Below, one piece after another: positions 51,201 through 60,514 of a DNA stretch of 64,000 nucleotides. A program made the position numbers and the translations under genes. Source of the stretch: Peribacillus alkalitolerans. Lineage in GTDB: Bacteria; Bacillota; Bacilli; Bacillales; DSM-1321. The notes beneath the pieces were generated by a model that was given only the letters and a program-made list of their open reading frames with translations, did not search any database and was not told the DNA's origin. The stretch covers positions 45,383-109,382 of the forward strand of contig NZ_JAAGVZ010000013.1 of the NCBI RefSeq assembly GCF_010882125.1. The letters are read 5' to 3'. Each line of letters begins with the position of its first letter. The stretch's first letter is position 1.

Positions 51201-51525
51201 GATTAATAAGCCCCAAAAATAAATGGTTTTGTAAACAATGTGGGCTTTCTCTAAAAAAGTGAATTTACAAGAATACGAAAATGATTTAATGGTAAATGAT
51301 CAGACAAAAATCCCCCAAACAAAAGTTGGGGGACTCATAGAAGGAGTTTAAAAGTCAAAAGATTTTGGTCATCGACCGTCAATTGCCATAGTGGGTCATC
51401 GGTAACTGGTAACAGTGTAATGGGTCATTGGATGATTGGTTTACCTTTGCCATTACAAGTGTATGAGAGTACACGAAAACAGGGCTCCTTCTATGCCTTG
51501 AAGAGGAGTCTCACCGCTTCAAGGG
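51201..51525. other. Intergenic interval with hairpins and short repeats
   Basis: Holds a hairpin CCCCCAA/TTGGGGG near 51312-51333, three loose copies of GGGTCATYGG-like sequence within 51368-51440, and an inverted pair CTTGAAG/CTTCAAG at about 51497-51523 that may terminate the minus-strand gene. No ORF is supported. Confidence 0.45.
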
Positions 51526-52041
51526 TTAGAAATACTTTTCACTGTCAAAGTCTAATTCTATGGAATAGTTCTTAGAGTTGATCAGGTTCGATAATTTATT
51601 TGCCTGACGTTCGATATCCAGCCCTTTTAATCGGTATGCTTCAGGGTCAAACATGGCTATCTTAATAAGGGAGATACTTTCTCCATAAGAATAAGAATAC
51701 TCCTCTTGAGCTGTAGTACCATATTCTTTATATTTTCTTGCTTTTGCACGTAACTGTGTTGCCAACTCGATCGCTTCGACAATCGTCAACCTTTCATCAT
51801 TAAATGCAATCTCATTTTCAATATTTGCTTGATACATCAATTTGTCGAGTAGACGGAAATCCTTTCGAATCTCATCTATATCCTGCTCTACATGAGAAAG
51901 TGTACGTACTTGTTTAGGAACTTTACTGCCTTTTTCCATTTCTACAAATGCTACCCGGTCCATTTCTTCTTCTAACTCACGAATTCGTTTGGACAACACA
52001 CTTTTTAATTTAACAGCTTCTGCAAGAGAAATTTTAGACAT
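51526..52041 (-). CDS. DIP1984/septicolysin-like helical protein
   Basis: A 171-residue, strongly helical, charged protein: SLAEAVKLKSVLSKRIRELEEEM, DIDEIRKDFRLLDKLMYQANI, then LTIVEAIELATQLRAKARKYKEY. The two repeated '-EA-x-L-x-x-x-L-' halves resemble the DIP1984 (septicolysin) family, for which no function is established. No membrane segment, so a lysin role is unlikely. AAGGAGC site about 11 bases before the ATG. Confidence 0.6.
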   Translation of the reverse strand: MSKISLAEAVKLKSVLSKRIRELEEEMDRVAFVEMEKGSKVPKQVRTLSHVEQDIDEIRKDFRLLDKLMYQANIENEIAFNDERLTIVEAIELATQLRAKARKYKEYGTTAQEEYSYSYGESISLIKIAMFDPEAYRLKGLDIERQANKLSNLINSKNYSIELDFDSEKYF

Positions 52042-52154
52042 GTGACAAGCTCCTTACCTATATATTAGAAGTTATTAATAGTCTGATAGTTTCATTTGAA
52101 TTCTAATGGAATCCATCCAGCTAGTCTATGGGAAATTATGAGAGGAACGATACT

Positions 52155-52442
52155 ATGAAAAGTTGGAAACCATTTCTCCTTATAGTCTTTATTGGATTTC
52201 TGTACTTCACTAATCCTACTTTACAGAAATATAAATGGTTTTCAGAAAATAAATATGGTGAAATTCCTAATAATCCAGAGCTTCCAATGGAAATTGAACG
52301 AATAAATTTCTTACTATTTTCAACGTTCACACCCATTATTGGACTAGAAGCCGGAATAACACACCTTGGTATAATGGGTCAGTTTATTCAAATATCAGAT
52401 GGGCAATTTGATTATCCTGTTTGGTTAGAGTTATTCCACTAA
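52155..52442 (+). CDS. Small membrane-anchored protein, 95 residues
   Basis: Begins with one hydrophobic helix (WKPFLLIVFIGFLYFTNP) followed by a soluble part with YKWFSENKYGEIPNNPELP and a second weakly hydrophobic region. The topology suggests an N-terminal anchor and extracytoplasmic domain. ATG 52155 has GAGAGGA ten bases upstream. Family not recognised. Confidence 0.6.
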   Translation: MKSWKPFLLIVFIGFLYFTNPTLQKYKWFSENKYGEIPNNPELPMEIERINFLLFSTFTPIIGLEAGITHLGIMGQFIQISDGQFDYPVWLELFH

Positions 52443-52457
52443 CGAAGTGGAGCGGGA

Positions 52458-52715
52458 ATGAGTAAAAAACAAAAAGTTATTTTTAGCACATCCATTGGAA
52501 TCAATGTAATTCTTATTTGTATATTGGTCCTTGGAACTATTGTTTTTTAACAAGCAGTCCATTGAAACCGTTGATGGTGGAGGAATAGTAATCCTCATCA
52601 TTCTGCTGGGTGGAATGCTGCCATTTTTGTGTTTTTGCAAGTAAGGAAGTTATTGAATCATGCGGATGATGCATTAATGAAATACAACGTTAAAAATCAT
52701 AAAATTATTATGTAA
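52458..52715 (+). pseudogene. Frameshifted small membrane protein gene
   Basis: Starts ATG 52458 after GGAGCGGG: MSKKQKVIFSTSIGINVILI then CILVLGTIVF and stop. A second frame continues NKQSIETVDGGGIVILIIL and LGGMLP, and a third frame AAIFVFLQVRKLLNHADDAL, MKYNVKNHKIIM to TAA 52715. Two frameshifts reconstruct a plausible two-helix protein with a basic tail. Sequencing errors or real decay could explain this. Confidence 0.6.
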
Positions 52716-52733
52716 ACTAAAGGAGATCCAATA

Positions 52734-53294
52734 GTGCAATGGAGCAAATCAAAATCAATTCTGGAAAGTTTTTTATGTGAAAAGTTAAAAGGCAGGGTCC
52801 AAATTTATACCACCGTTTATCGTAAATATCATGACGGACCAAGTAGGGTATGGATTACTTTTGATAAAAAGCAAATAGTTAGTGCATCTGATGTGACATA
52901 TATGATGAAACATAACAAGCTCTATGAGGAAATCAAAAAAGAACGCGAACTGAAAAAAATCCCATACAGCCCAGACTTTGATGTCATGTACAATTCGAAG
53001 GAACGTCATGAATTAGTAAAGGCGTCGGATGATGCTGAACAAATATTGATTAACGCAGAAATATTTGAATCGTATCATCTTCTCAGGCCGATTATGGATT
53101 ATCCTTCCCTATCGATTGAAGAAGCCATGGATTCCGAAAATATCTTCATACAAGCTTTTTCAATGTTTGATAGACGGTTAGGGAAGCGACGTTTAGAAAA
53201 GAAGATTTTTTTAGAATCTACCCATTCTTTGGTAATAAAGTTTTTCAAAATTAGGTGTGAAGTGGAAGGGATAGACTCCAAAGGATCTATATAA
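52734..53294 (+). CDS. SF0329-family protein
   Basis: A 186-residue soluble protein: MQWSKSKSILESFLCEKLKG, IYTTVYRKYHDGPSRVWITFDKK, then FDVMYNSKERHELVKASDDA and a C-terminal FDRRLGKRRLEK. I recall this pattern as the SF0329 family, widespread and uncharacterised. GTG start 52734, nine bases after AAAGGAG. The trailing basic segment could bind nucleic acid (speculative). Confidence 0.7.
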   Translation: MQWSKSKSILESFLCEKLKGRVQIYTTVYRKYHDGPSRVWITFDKKQIVSASDVTYMMKHNKLYEEIKKERELKKIPYSPDFDVMYNSKERHELVKASDDAEQILINAEIFESYHLLRPIMDYPSLSIEEAMDSENIFIQAFSMFDRRLGKRRLEKKIFLESTHSLVIKFFKIRCEVEGIDSKGSI

Positions 53295-53330
53295 TTAGGA
53301 ACTTATTTTTTGACTAAGTACTAATAATCC

Positions 53331-53360
53331 AAGCTGTCTTAATGACGGCTTTTCTTTTTA
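53331..53360 (+). terminator. Terminator after SF0329-type gene
   Basis: AAGCTGTC and GACGGCTT arms followed by T-rich sequence. Confidence 0.65.
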
Positions 53361-53513
53361 ACTAATTGGGCTTCTTAAGGCCCCATAACCCACATGATCC
53401 ATAAATGCTGATAACCAGAAATAATTCCATTATTTTTGGAAATGTTTGTCCATATACTGAATACTACTCCATAACGCAAAGGTTCATCCTTTGGATTACC
53501 ACTTAAAATCATA
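53358..53513 (-). pseudogene. DUF3231-like gene fragment
   Basis: Minus-strand reading MILSGNPKDEPLRYGVVFSI, then WTNISKNNGIISGYQH, resembles the start of DUF3231 proteins. After a +/-1 shift the frame goes on FMDHVGYGALRSPIS to a stop at 53358. No ribosome site is present and the bulk of the family length is missing, so this is a decayed fragment. Confidence 0.5.
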
Positions 53514-53672
53514 GAATAAAATATTTTTGTGTTTGAATTTCCTGTTTTAAAGAGAAATACATGAATCTAAAAATTGTAAGGAGTAAAAAACATAAAAATG
53601 ACTTGTATTATCGTCATCCAAACTCTCATATGTATATAAAGTAGGCAAAATATTCATGAAAGGAGTAATTGT

Positions 53673-53828
53673 ATGAGCGAACATATTATGTGGAATTCTG
53701 CTTCAGTGTATGATTATTTCTTGAATGATTCTTATGAATGTAGTACTTGTCGAATGTTATTGAATGATAACAAAACGTTTGAAGCAAATGGTAAAGTATA
53801 TTGTGATAATTGCTTTAAGAGTAAATGA
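53673..53828 (+). CDS. Small zinc-knuckle protein, 51 residues
   Basis: Reads MSEHIMWNSASVYDYFLND, SYECSTCRMLLNDNKTFEAN, GKVYCDNCFKSK. Two CxxC pairs 21 residues apart (CSTC, CDNC) suggest a single LIM- or ribbon-like zinc site. AAAGGAG lies eight bases before the ATG. Not a recognised family; the clean ribosome site and paired cysteines favour a real gene. Confidence 0.6.
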   Translation: MSEHIMWNSASVYDYFLNDSYECSTCRMLLNDNKTFEANGKVYCDNCFKSK

Positions 53829-53855
53829 ATACAAGGGATAAGTGACACAATTTAG

Positions 53856-54035
53856 CCCTTTCTAGTAAGATGGTTATTAGAAGAAAATTATGGAATTAAT
53901 CATGAAGCAGAAGTTATATTGTTGGATATTGGTGTTCCTGATTTGATTGGTACTCCTTTTCCAACATATATAGAGCTAAAAAAACTAATCAAGATCAAAG
54001 TTGCCATTAAGGGGCAGCTTTTTTTAATTAACTAG
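53856..54035 (+). other. Open fragment of a lost gene
   Basis: One frame is open without a start codon near its beginning and reads VRWLLEENYGINHEAEVILL, DIGVPDLIGTPFPTYIELKK. It ends over a hairpin (AGTTGCC/GGCAGCT plus T-run, 53999-54026). It looks like part of a real protein, family not recognised. Confidence 0.35.
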
Positions 54036-54335
54036 ATGGGCAGGTTTGTGGAGGAGGAATGTAGAATATGAGTTTAGAGTAGAGAAGATAATATGTCTTT
54101 TGATTTTCTAAAACAAAGTAAGAAAAGCCGGGATATAGTGGCCAATCATTTTAATGTAATAAAAAATAACTGCAATTAGCACTTCTCTAACTTCCCTATT
54201 TAAGGGGTACGTTATAATTCATCTTTATTTATCATATTTTGAAAAGGATTACAACTCACTCATATTGAAGACTTATATTATGAGAAGGATAAGCAATTTA
54301 CAATTGAAAAACGATTTCGATAAAGGGGAATACTA
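54036..54335. other. Intergenic interval with coding debris
   Basis: A 28-codon ORF from 54093 (MSFDFLKQSKKSRDIVANHF) and a short open tail before 54322 (QLTHIEDLYYEKDKQFTIEK) hint at degraded genes; neither is complete or recognisable. Confidence 0.3.
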
Positions 54336-55157
54336 ATGTTAACGACACAACAATTACAAGACATTGAACAATTACAAAATGAGTGCGAAACTCATGATCA
54401 GCTTCAACTGAAACTTAATTGGGATATGTTGAGAAAACGTAAATCTAATCAGTTAGACTTTCTTCATTATGAAAAAGACGAACTTGTAGCATTTTTAGGA
54501 TTGTATCCTTTTGGATCAACAGTGGAAGTCTGTGGAATGGTGAAACCGAGTGAACGAAGGAAGGGACATTTCAGTCAATTGTTCAAACAAGGGATGACAA
54601 CAGTAAAACAAAACGGGTACAAGAAAATCTTATTGAACGCACCAGCGGGTTCAGATGCAGCAAAAGCTTTTTTGAATAAACAAGGTGCTGTTTATTCATT
54701 TTCAGAAAATCAAATGGAGTGGCAAGAAAGTGCTGTTGAAGAAGTAGACGGTTTAACACTGCGACAAGCAAAAGCAGATGATTTAGACATGCGTGTACGT
54801 TTGTCAGTAGAAGCGTTCGGTATGGAAGAAAAAGATGCCCTAAAGATGGAAAGCTTAATCGACGGTGATGGAGACTCCGATATGTTCATGATTGATGTGA
54901 ACGAAAAAACAGTAGGGAAAATACGTATAAAACGAGAAGATGGGCAAGCCTGGATATATGGATTTTCCATTTTGCCAGAACAGCAAGGAAAAGGAATTGG
55001 CAGGAAAGTGTTGCGTCGAGTCATAAAAGAACAAAGTTCAGCTGGTCATTCAGTACACTTAGAAGTCGAAACGAAAAATGACCATGCTTTAGGATTATAT
55101 GAATCTGTTGGATTCAAAGCAGTACATTCACAAGATTACTATACTTATCAACTTTAA
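54336..55157 (+). CDS. Tandem-GNAT acetyltransferase
   Basis: A 273-residue protein with two GNAT domains. The N-terminal one (about 1-130) has VKPSERRKGHFSQLFKQGM; the C-terminal one (about 140-273) has the complete acetyl-CoA loop FSILPEQQGKGIGRKVLRRV and ETKNDHALGLYESVGFKAVH. The second is probably the active one, as its loop matches the Q/R-x-x-G-x-G/A consensus; the first has R-K-G-H-F. Substrate unknown. AAAGGGG precedes the ATG. Confidence 0.83.
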   Translation: MLTTQQLQDIEQLQNECETHDQLQLKLNWDMLRKRKSNQLDFLHYEKDELVAFLGLYPFGSTVEVCGMVKPSERRKGHFSQLFKQGMTTVKQNGYKKILLNAPAGSDAAKAFLNKQGAVYSFSENQMEWQESAVEEVDGLTLRQAKADDLDMRVRLSVEAFGMEEKDALKMESLIDGDGDSDMFMIDVNEKTVGKIRIKREDGQAWIYGFSILPEQQGKGIGRKVLRRVIKEQSSAGHSVHLEVETKNDHALGLYESVGFKAVHSQDYYTYQL

Positions 55158-55243
55158 AAACCAGGCCATTTTACATAAAATCTCTTAAGCACCACACCAA
55201 ATTATGTGTCTTCCAACATACAGTACGTGAAATAAAGAATGGA

Positions 55244-55270
55244 GCTGTCATTAAGACAGCTTTTTTTATT
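55244..55270 (+). terminator. Terminator after tandem-GNAT gene
   Basis: AGCTGTC and GACAGCT arms with seven T. Confidence 0.75.
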
Positions 55271-55351
55271 AGACTATGGGGAAGATTAAAATTAAAAGGA
55301 TAAGTATGAAACTGATCGGTAATAAATCATTTTACTTCTGAGGGGTAGTTT

Positions 55352-55825
55352 ATGAAAAAATGGTGGAAGTTCCTCCTTATTGGAGTAGGCGCTCTTTTAT
55401 TTTGGATCGTTTTTTATTCGAATCTGATTAGATATCCAGTTGGTATGACAAACTTGATCGTCGGTATTGAAGCTGAACCAACTTACATACCTTTTGAATA
55501 TCAGAATAGCTATGCGACTATTCGATCTTGTGGGAAAAGATGTGATATTCTCAACTTAAATTATTTAGGAACAAATAAAAAATTAGTCATAATAGCTACA
55601 GATTATGTAAGTTGGGCAGATGATCCGAAGTGGGATAAAAATAAAAAGATACCTAGAACGGATTATTACTACCAGAATAAAAATGGAAAGCAACAGTTGA
55701 ATTGGAAAGATAATAAAGAGGAATTAGAACTTGGCATCGAGTTCACAGGAGAAATGAGCTTGCCAAAAGAAGAATTAATAAAACTAGCAAATTCTATTAA
55801 AGTGGAAGGTAAGAAACTAGATTGA
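55352..55825 (+). CDS. Uncharacterised membrane-anchored protein, 157 residues
   Basis: An N-terminal hydrophobic helix (WWKFLLIGVGALLFWIVFYS) anchors a soluble domain with a cysteine pair (SCGKRCDILNLNY) and a C-terminal GEMSLPKEELIKLANSIK, which recalls the end of DUF4367-type anti-sigma/lipoprotein domains. GAGGGG lies eight bases before the ATG. Single gene; function unknown. Confidence 0.62.
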   Translation: MKKWWKFLLIGVGALLFWIVFYSNLIRYPVGMTNLIVGIEAEPTYIPFEYQNSYATIRSCGKRCDILNLNYLGTNKKLVIIATDYVSWADDPKWDKNKKIPRTDYYYQNKNGKQQLNWKDNKEELELGIEFTGEMSLPKEELIKLANSIKVEGKKLD

Positions 55826-56045
55826 TACTATTCGTCACAGGTTTTAAATTTCAAAGATTTTTTCTCCAAAAGGTCATCAAAGTGTTCGTTGAAGGTTTCA
55901 TATTTTATATTTATCTAATTGGAAGGGAGCAGGATGCATTACCAATCGATAACAAATTGTTTGTGTCAATTAACTAATGGCAGCATATAGTAATCTTACC
56001 CATTGTAATACTTCCTTTAATTTAAAATAAGGAGATGTTTAATTA

Positions 56046-56207
56046 ATGTCAGATTGTCATCATGATAACCGTGGAGTTAGCGGGTTTGCATTAATAGTTG
56101 TTTTGTTTATTCTTTTGATCATAGTAGGTGCTAGTTTTGTAGGTGGTGCGTGTTGTGGTCCTGTTGCCCCAATCGCTCCAGCCTATGGATACCCTTCTTA
56201 TTGCTAA
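56046..56207 (+). CDS. YjcZ-family small sporulation protein
   Basis: A 53-residue protein: short hydrophilic start ([13 protein letters not shown]), one hydrophobic helix ([18 protein letters not shown]) typical of the YjcZ family, then a Cys/Pro/Tyr-rich tail ([20 protein letters not shown]). Family members are tiny spore- or mother-cell-membrane proteins. AAGGAG lies about ten bases before the ATG; a terminator follows. Confidence 0.82.
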   Translation: MSDCHHDNRGVSGFALIVVLFILLIIVGASFVGGACCGPVAPIAPAYGYPSYC

Positions 56208-56230
56208 GATAGATAATAAATGCAACCACA

Positions 56231-56262
56231 AGACACCCTTTAAAGGGTGTCTAATTTTTTAA
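56231..56262 (+). terminator. Terminator after YjcZ-family gene
   Basis: AGACACCCTTT and AAAGGGTGTCT, nearly a perfect palindrome, then AATTTTTT. Confidence 0.75.
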
Positions 56263-56483
56263 ACGGAAAAAATTGCTGCACGATGTTAAACTAATATGAA
56301 TCAGGTAGTATGTAAGATGTTTCCATAAAAAAGTTATTAACCTATATATCATTGAAAATGCTGGTTGTTTTTTTGATTTTCAAATGTACCTAACTCAGCC
56401 AGGAAATAATCCATTTAAATGGATTTTATATGGTAATATTAAAATGATTATTATCTGTTGTTAATTAGAAGGAAGTGTAAGTT

Positions 56484-57341
56484 TTGTCTAATCAATTATT
56501 AGCTAACGATGATATACGAATTAATTTAAATTCTGACTGTGAAAATTGTTTCGGATTATGCTGTGTGGCTTTACCCTATGCAAAATCTGCTGACTTCGCT
56601 TTTGATAAAGATGGAGGGGCTCCATGTAGAAACCTGCAATCTGATTATCGCTGCGGTATTCATAAGAATCTACGAAGGGAGGGCTTTCGAGGCTGTACGG
56701 TTTATGAATGCTTTGGAGCAGGCCAAAAGGTTTCCCAAGTCACGTACAAAGGAAAAGATTGGCGAGATCATCCTGAAACAGCTAAGGAAATGTTTGATGT
56801 ATTTCCTCTTATGCAGCAACTTCACGAAATGCTTCGGTATTTAAATGAAGCACTAAGTTTAGATGAAGCTCGATCTATACATAAAGAATTGCAGAAGGCT
56901 ATAGAAGAAACAGAACAGCTAACAAATCTAAGTCCAAAGTCTATCTTAAATCTTGATATACCAAGCCATAGAGCAATTGTTAATGATTTACTTCTACAAA
57001 CAAGTGAATTAGTCCGAGCTAAAGCAAAGAAAGATAATGTCCAAGGTAAAAAAAATAAAATCAAAAGGGGAAGTAATCTAATTGGTGCGAATTTAAGAGG
57101 TACTAACCTTAGGGGACTAAATTTGAGAGGAGCTTTACTCATTGCTTCTGACCTTCGAGAGGCAGACTTGAGAGTGACAGACCTTATTGGAGCAGACTTG
57201 AGAGACGCTAATTTAAGTGGTGCCAATCTAACAGGAAGTATTTTTCTTACTCAAGCACAAGTAAATTCGGCTAATGGGGATAGTAATACCAAATTGCCAC
57301 CTTCTTTAAGCATTCCTGAACATTGGTTAGTAAGAGGTTAG
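56484..57341 (+). CDS. Cys-cluster plus pentapeptide-repeat protein
   Basis: A 285-residue protein. Residues 15-80 carry a Cys-rich cluster, CENCFGLCCVALP, then APCRNL, RCGIH, GCTVYECFG, similar to CxxCxxxCC metal-chelating (YkgJ-like) domains. A helical linker (100-190) leads to a pentapeptide-repeat segment (about 195-250: NLIGANLRGTNLRGLNLRGA, then DLIGADLRDANLSGANLTGS), expected to form a right-handed quadrilateral helix. Start TTG 56484 with AGAAGGAAG upstream. Some pentapeptide proteins mimic DNA; no target can be stated here. Confidence 0.8.
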   Translation: MSNQLLANDDIRINLNSDCENCFGLCCVALPYAKSADFAFDKDGGAPCRNLQSDYRCGIHKNLRREGFRGCTVYECFGAGQKVSQVTYKGKDWRDHPETAKEMFDVFPLMQQLHEMLRYLNEALSLDEARSIHKELQKAIEETEQLTNLSPKSILNLDIPSHRAIVNDLLLQTSELVRAKAKKDNVQGKKNKIKRGSNLIGANLRGTNLRGLNLRGALLIASDLREADLRVTDLIGADLRDANLSGANLTGSIFLTQAQVNSANGDSNTKLPPSLSIPEHWLVRG

Positions 57342-57721
57342 GAGTCCATCAATGAATGAATAGAGATTTTATATATTTTTAATTTCTAATATTAAAAGCT
57401 GTCATTCGACGGCTTTTTTATATTGGTAAACGGGTATGGGCAGTTTAAAAGTTATCCAAATAATTTTAATGCATTAGGAAAATCTAAAGTAAGAGTATAT
57501 ATGTAGTTAACAGTCACGTTAAGTTAGGGTTTTATTTATTAATAGCCTAGTTTTTAAATTATTTAAATGGAAATAATAGTAAAAATGCACATGAACAACG
57601 GTGGTCAATCTTTTTGACCACAGAAGTTAGTATGGTTTAATACATTTGCACTTTTGGATATTCGACCTACCTTATTATGCTATTTGATTTTGATATTAAA
57701 AAAATTTAATTTGGAGTTGTC
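57342..57721. other. Intergenic interval with two hairpins
   Basis: A terminator AAAGCTGTC/GACGGCTTTTTT lies at 57395-57419, and a further perfect hairpin GTGGTCAA/TTGACCAC at about 57601-57621. No gene seen. Confidence 0.55.
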
Positions 57722-58315
57722 ATGATATACTATTTTTCAGAGCTAATAAATCTACAAATAATGAATTCCATTTCACTAGACCAGCTTTTAGAAGTGGAAA
57801 AAAATTTTTTTGATACCCTGCAATCTTATTGGCGTGAACATAATTATTTATCTTTTAAGTGGTGGATTTTAGTTATTCTTAGCTTCTTCGCACCTATTGT
57901 CTGGTGGATGATAGTCGATAAGAAGAGAATTACTGAAATAACTTCATTCGGTTTATTTTTTGGTGTTGCTGCCATCCTTCTTGATTCCATTGGAAGTACA
58001 GCAATGTTATGGACTTATCCCGTTCGTCTTACACCATATTTATACCCACAATATTATCCGTACGATGTTGGTATTGTGATAGTCCCATTTATGTATGTGT
58101 ACCAGAAATGGGGCAATAATTTTAAAAAATTCGTATTATTTGCTGCTCTTCAATCTGCTGTATTGGCTTTTATTGCTGAACCTCTTATGGAGTGGTTGAA
58201 GATCTACAAGGAGTTAACATGGAAATCCATGTTTTCCTTCCCAATCTACTGGTTTTTAGCGATAATTTGTTGCCTGATAATTACACGGTTTAAAAAACTA
58301 GAACAGAGACCTTAA
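57722..58315 (+). CDS. CBO0543-family membrane protein (197 residues)
   Basis: A predicted membrane protein with about five helices (WWILVILSFFAPIVWWMIVD, GLFFGVAAILLDSIGSTAML, VIVPFMYVYQKWGN) in the CBO0543-family layout, including the D-S-x-G-S segment and a YPYDVGIVIVPF turn. Function unknown. TTGGAG precedes the ATG. A related but divergent gene lies at 45320. Confidence 0.7.
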   Translation: MIYYFSELINLQIMNSISLDQLLEVEKNFFDTLQSYWREHNYLSFKWWILVILSFFAPIVWWMIVDKKRITEITSFGLFFGVAAILLDSIGSTAMLWTYPVRLTPYLYPQYYPYDVGIVIVPFMYVYQKWGNNFKKFVLFAALQSAVLAFIAEPLMEWLKIYKELTWKSMFSFPIYWFLAIICCLIITRFKKLEQRP

Positions 58316-58340
58316 AGTGTACGGATAAACTTATAAACTA

Positions 58341-58374
58341 AAAGAGGGCAATCTTGTATTGCCCTCTTTTTAAG
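58341..58374. terminator. Terminator after CBO0543-family gene
   Basis: Perfect arms AAAGAGGGCAA and TTGCCCTCTTTT. Confidence 0.8.
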
Positions 58375-58565
58375 TTATTCTAGCCACACTTACTACGCAC
58401 CATGAGCTAAGGGGCAATCTTCACTGACTGGGAAATTTAGAAGAAGAAAATAGCTTAATAATAAAAAATGAATTAGGTTCGGATAACCTATTGATTTTAT
58501 TAAGTATTTTCAATGTAGAACATCTAATCTTACTATCTTCATCTTCAAATTTCTTATTAATACCA

Positions 58566-60257
58566 TTATTGTCCCTCTCGAATAAATCGAACCGCATTTA
58601 AACCGATCATCTGAGCAGGAATAGATGTGTTACCGTCAGGTAGGATAGGAGCTATGGAAAGATCGGCTACTTTTAAATGATGAACTCCAAAGACATTTAG
58701 ATATTTGTCTACAACTCCCTCTTGGATGTCTTTGCCCATCTTACAATGACCTCCATAATGTTCAAAGTTTGTGTACGAGGCTTTCGCATAATCTTTAAGC
58801 AAGTTACGCTTTTCAACCTCATTTGTTAATTTGAAAATATTTTCATGAGGGTAAACCAATCTGTATTTGCCATCTCGATCTAGCTCACGGGCTTTCATAA
58901 TAATATTGAACGTTTCAATATATTGATCAACTATATATTCTAAGTCGTTGTCATTATTTAATGGATTAAAGGTAATGGATGGATAGGATTCAGGATCACT
59001 ATGGGCTGCTTTTATGGTCCCTTTACTGTTTGGGTTAAGATCCAAAATAGCGATACTCATAATATTGGTTAGTTTTGTATCGTCAAAATTCCACTTCTTA
59101 ATAAATACATCCTGAATAGGGACAAAGAATGGCAGCGGCAATCCTATTAATTGAAGGCGACGGCCTGGCCCTTGATCCTTTTTGAAAGCACCTAAGGCAA
59201 TTGGTTGATTAGGATCAGATAACAGTACCTCTCGAAGGCGGTTTGTTTCTACCTCTACTCCCATCCCAACATAGTAGTGGGTTTTTAAGTTATATCCAAC
59301 ATTTGGGTTGTTGATTAATGGCGTAATACCTATTTCAATTAAATCTTCTGGTTTACCAATACCAGAACGTTGAAGTATGACGGAGGAAAAATTACCTGCT
59401 GAGACAATGATTCCTTTAGTTGCAAAAGCTTCTTGTGATATCCCATTTTTAACAAATTGAACTCCAACAGCAGTATATTCGCCATTTTTTTCGTCCATTA
59501 AAATCTTATTAACAGTCGTTTTTGTATAAATGACCAATTTTCTGTTACCTACTCCAATTTCATCTGGAAAGTTCTCATTTCCATGTGTGACAATATCTTC
59601 GTTTAAATATCCCGTTGCAGTAGATGAACGAACAAAATTCCCACCTACTTCTTTTTGGATGAATTGTGATTTATTGAAAGTACAGTCTCTTATCCCAGTA
59701 TTGTAATCTTCGACAATGGGGATTCCCAAGATTTTTGATGTAGCGTTTGCTAAAGTATTGATAAGGACAGTATCAGGATTGATTTGCTGTCTGACATAAA
59801 TTGGTCCTTCATTACCTCGTTCCTTTGATTTTTGTGTATCTCCAGTGTAGGTTTCATTTTGCTGAAATAAGGAACGGATCTTCTTATAACTCCATTGGCG
59901 TTTTCCATCGACTAGAGACGCCCATTCATCATAGAGGTCTCTGCTTCCGCGGACTGCATACATAGCATTATGGGATGAGCTTCCCCCAATAGCTCTTCCT
60001 CCTGCCAACCTAAGTGGACGGCCAATCATTGGCTCGAATCGTGATATCATATTAAATGAAAACTTATTATCTGAAGATTGTATAAGTGCTTGTTCCACAG
60101 AGGGACTACTAAGCTTGTCCGTTAAATTAGTACCTGCTTCAAGTACGAGGACGGAGGTTTTATTATCATCCGTCAATTCTTTGGCAATAACTCCTCCCGC
60201 AGTTCCTGCTCCAATTACAATATAATCAAAATTATTATTAGAATGGTTTTCCCCCAA
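58566..60257 (-). CDS. GMC-family FAD oxidoreductase
   Basis: A 563-residue enzyme. The N-terminal FAD fingerprint is YIVIGAGTAGGVIAKEL; GMC signature 1 appears as GRPLRLAGGRAIGGSSSHNA and signature 2 as GIIVSAGNFSSVILQRSGIG. The C-terminus holds FEHYGGHCKMG with the likely catalytic His, then VADLSIAPILPDGNTSIPAQ with the usual H/N position represented by Asn. Family substrates are alcohols or sugars (choline, glucose, cholesterol); substrate unknown. TTG start 60257 with AAAGGAG nine bases upstream. Confidence 0.85.
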   Translation of the reverse strand: MGENHSNNNFDYIVIGAGTAGGVIAKELTDDNKTSVLVLEAGTNLTDKLSSPSVEQALIQSSDNKFSFNMISRFEPMIGRPLRLAGGRAIGGSSSHNAMYAVRGSRDLYDEWASLVDGKRQWSYKKIRSLFQQNETYTGDTQKSKERGNEGPIYVRQQINPDTVLINTLANATSKILGIPIVEDYNTGIRDCTFNKSQFIQKEVGGNFVRSSTATGYLNEDIVTHGNENFPDEIGVGNRKLVIYTKTTVNKILMDEKNGEYTAVGVQFVKNGISQEAFATKGIIVSAGNFSSVILQRSGIGKPEDLIEIGITPLINNPNVGYNLKTHYYVGMGVEVETNRLREVLLSDPNQPIALGAFKKDQGPGRRLQLIGLPLPFFVPIQDVFIKKWNFDDTKLTNIMSIAILDLNPNSKGTIKAAHSDPESYPSITFNPLNNDNDLEYIVDQYIETFNIIMKARELDRDGKYRLVYPHENIFKLTNEVEKRNLLKDYAKASYTNFEHYGGHCKMGKDIQEGVVDKYLNVFGVHHLKVADLSIAPILPDGNTSIPAQMIGLNAVRFIREGQ

Positions 60258-60461
60258 TTAAATCATCTCCTTTCATATAAGTAGATTATGTTGATATAGA
60301 ATAATAGAAATGATAAATGAATCTATTTTTAAGAAAATGTGTATATATCCATAGATTTAGAAAAATATTAGCTCGGAACCTGGTTATCATAGAAAATTGA
60401 AGATTACCTACACTAACTTATTAATGATATGGCTCGTTAAAGGGAAAATTGGAATAAATAA

Positions 60462-60490
60462 TTGAATGAAATTAATAAATGTGATACATT
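60462..60490 (+). promoter_or_regulatory. Sigma-A promoter of the his leader
   Basis: TTGAAT (60462-60467), 17-base spacer, TACATT (60485-60490). Transcription would begin near 60497, just before the leader-peptide ribosome site. The 200 bases upstream of it contain nothing else recognised. Confidence 0.55.
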
Positions 60491-60514
60491 ATATGGAAAT
60501 TAGAGGTGGATATA

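Noticed and set aside
51311..51440. Hairpin and GGGTCAT-like repeats considered as a structured RNA
   Set aside because: Only three loose, short copies and one simple hairpin are present; not enough to support an RNA gene.
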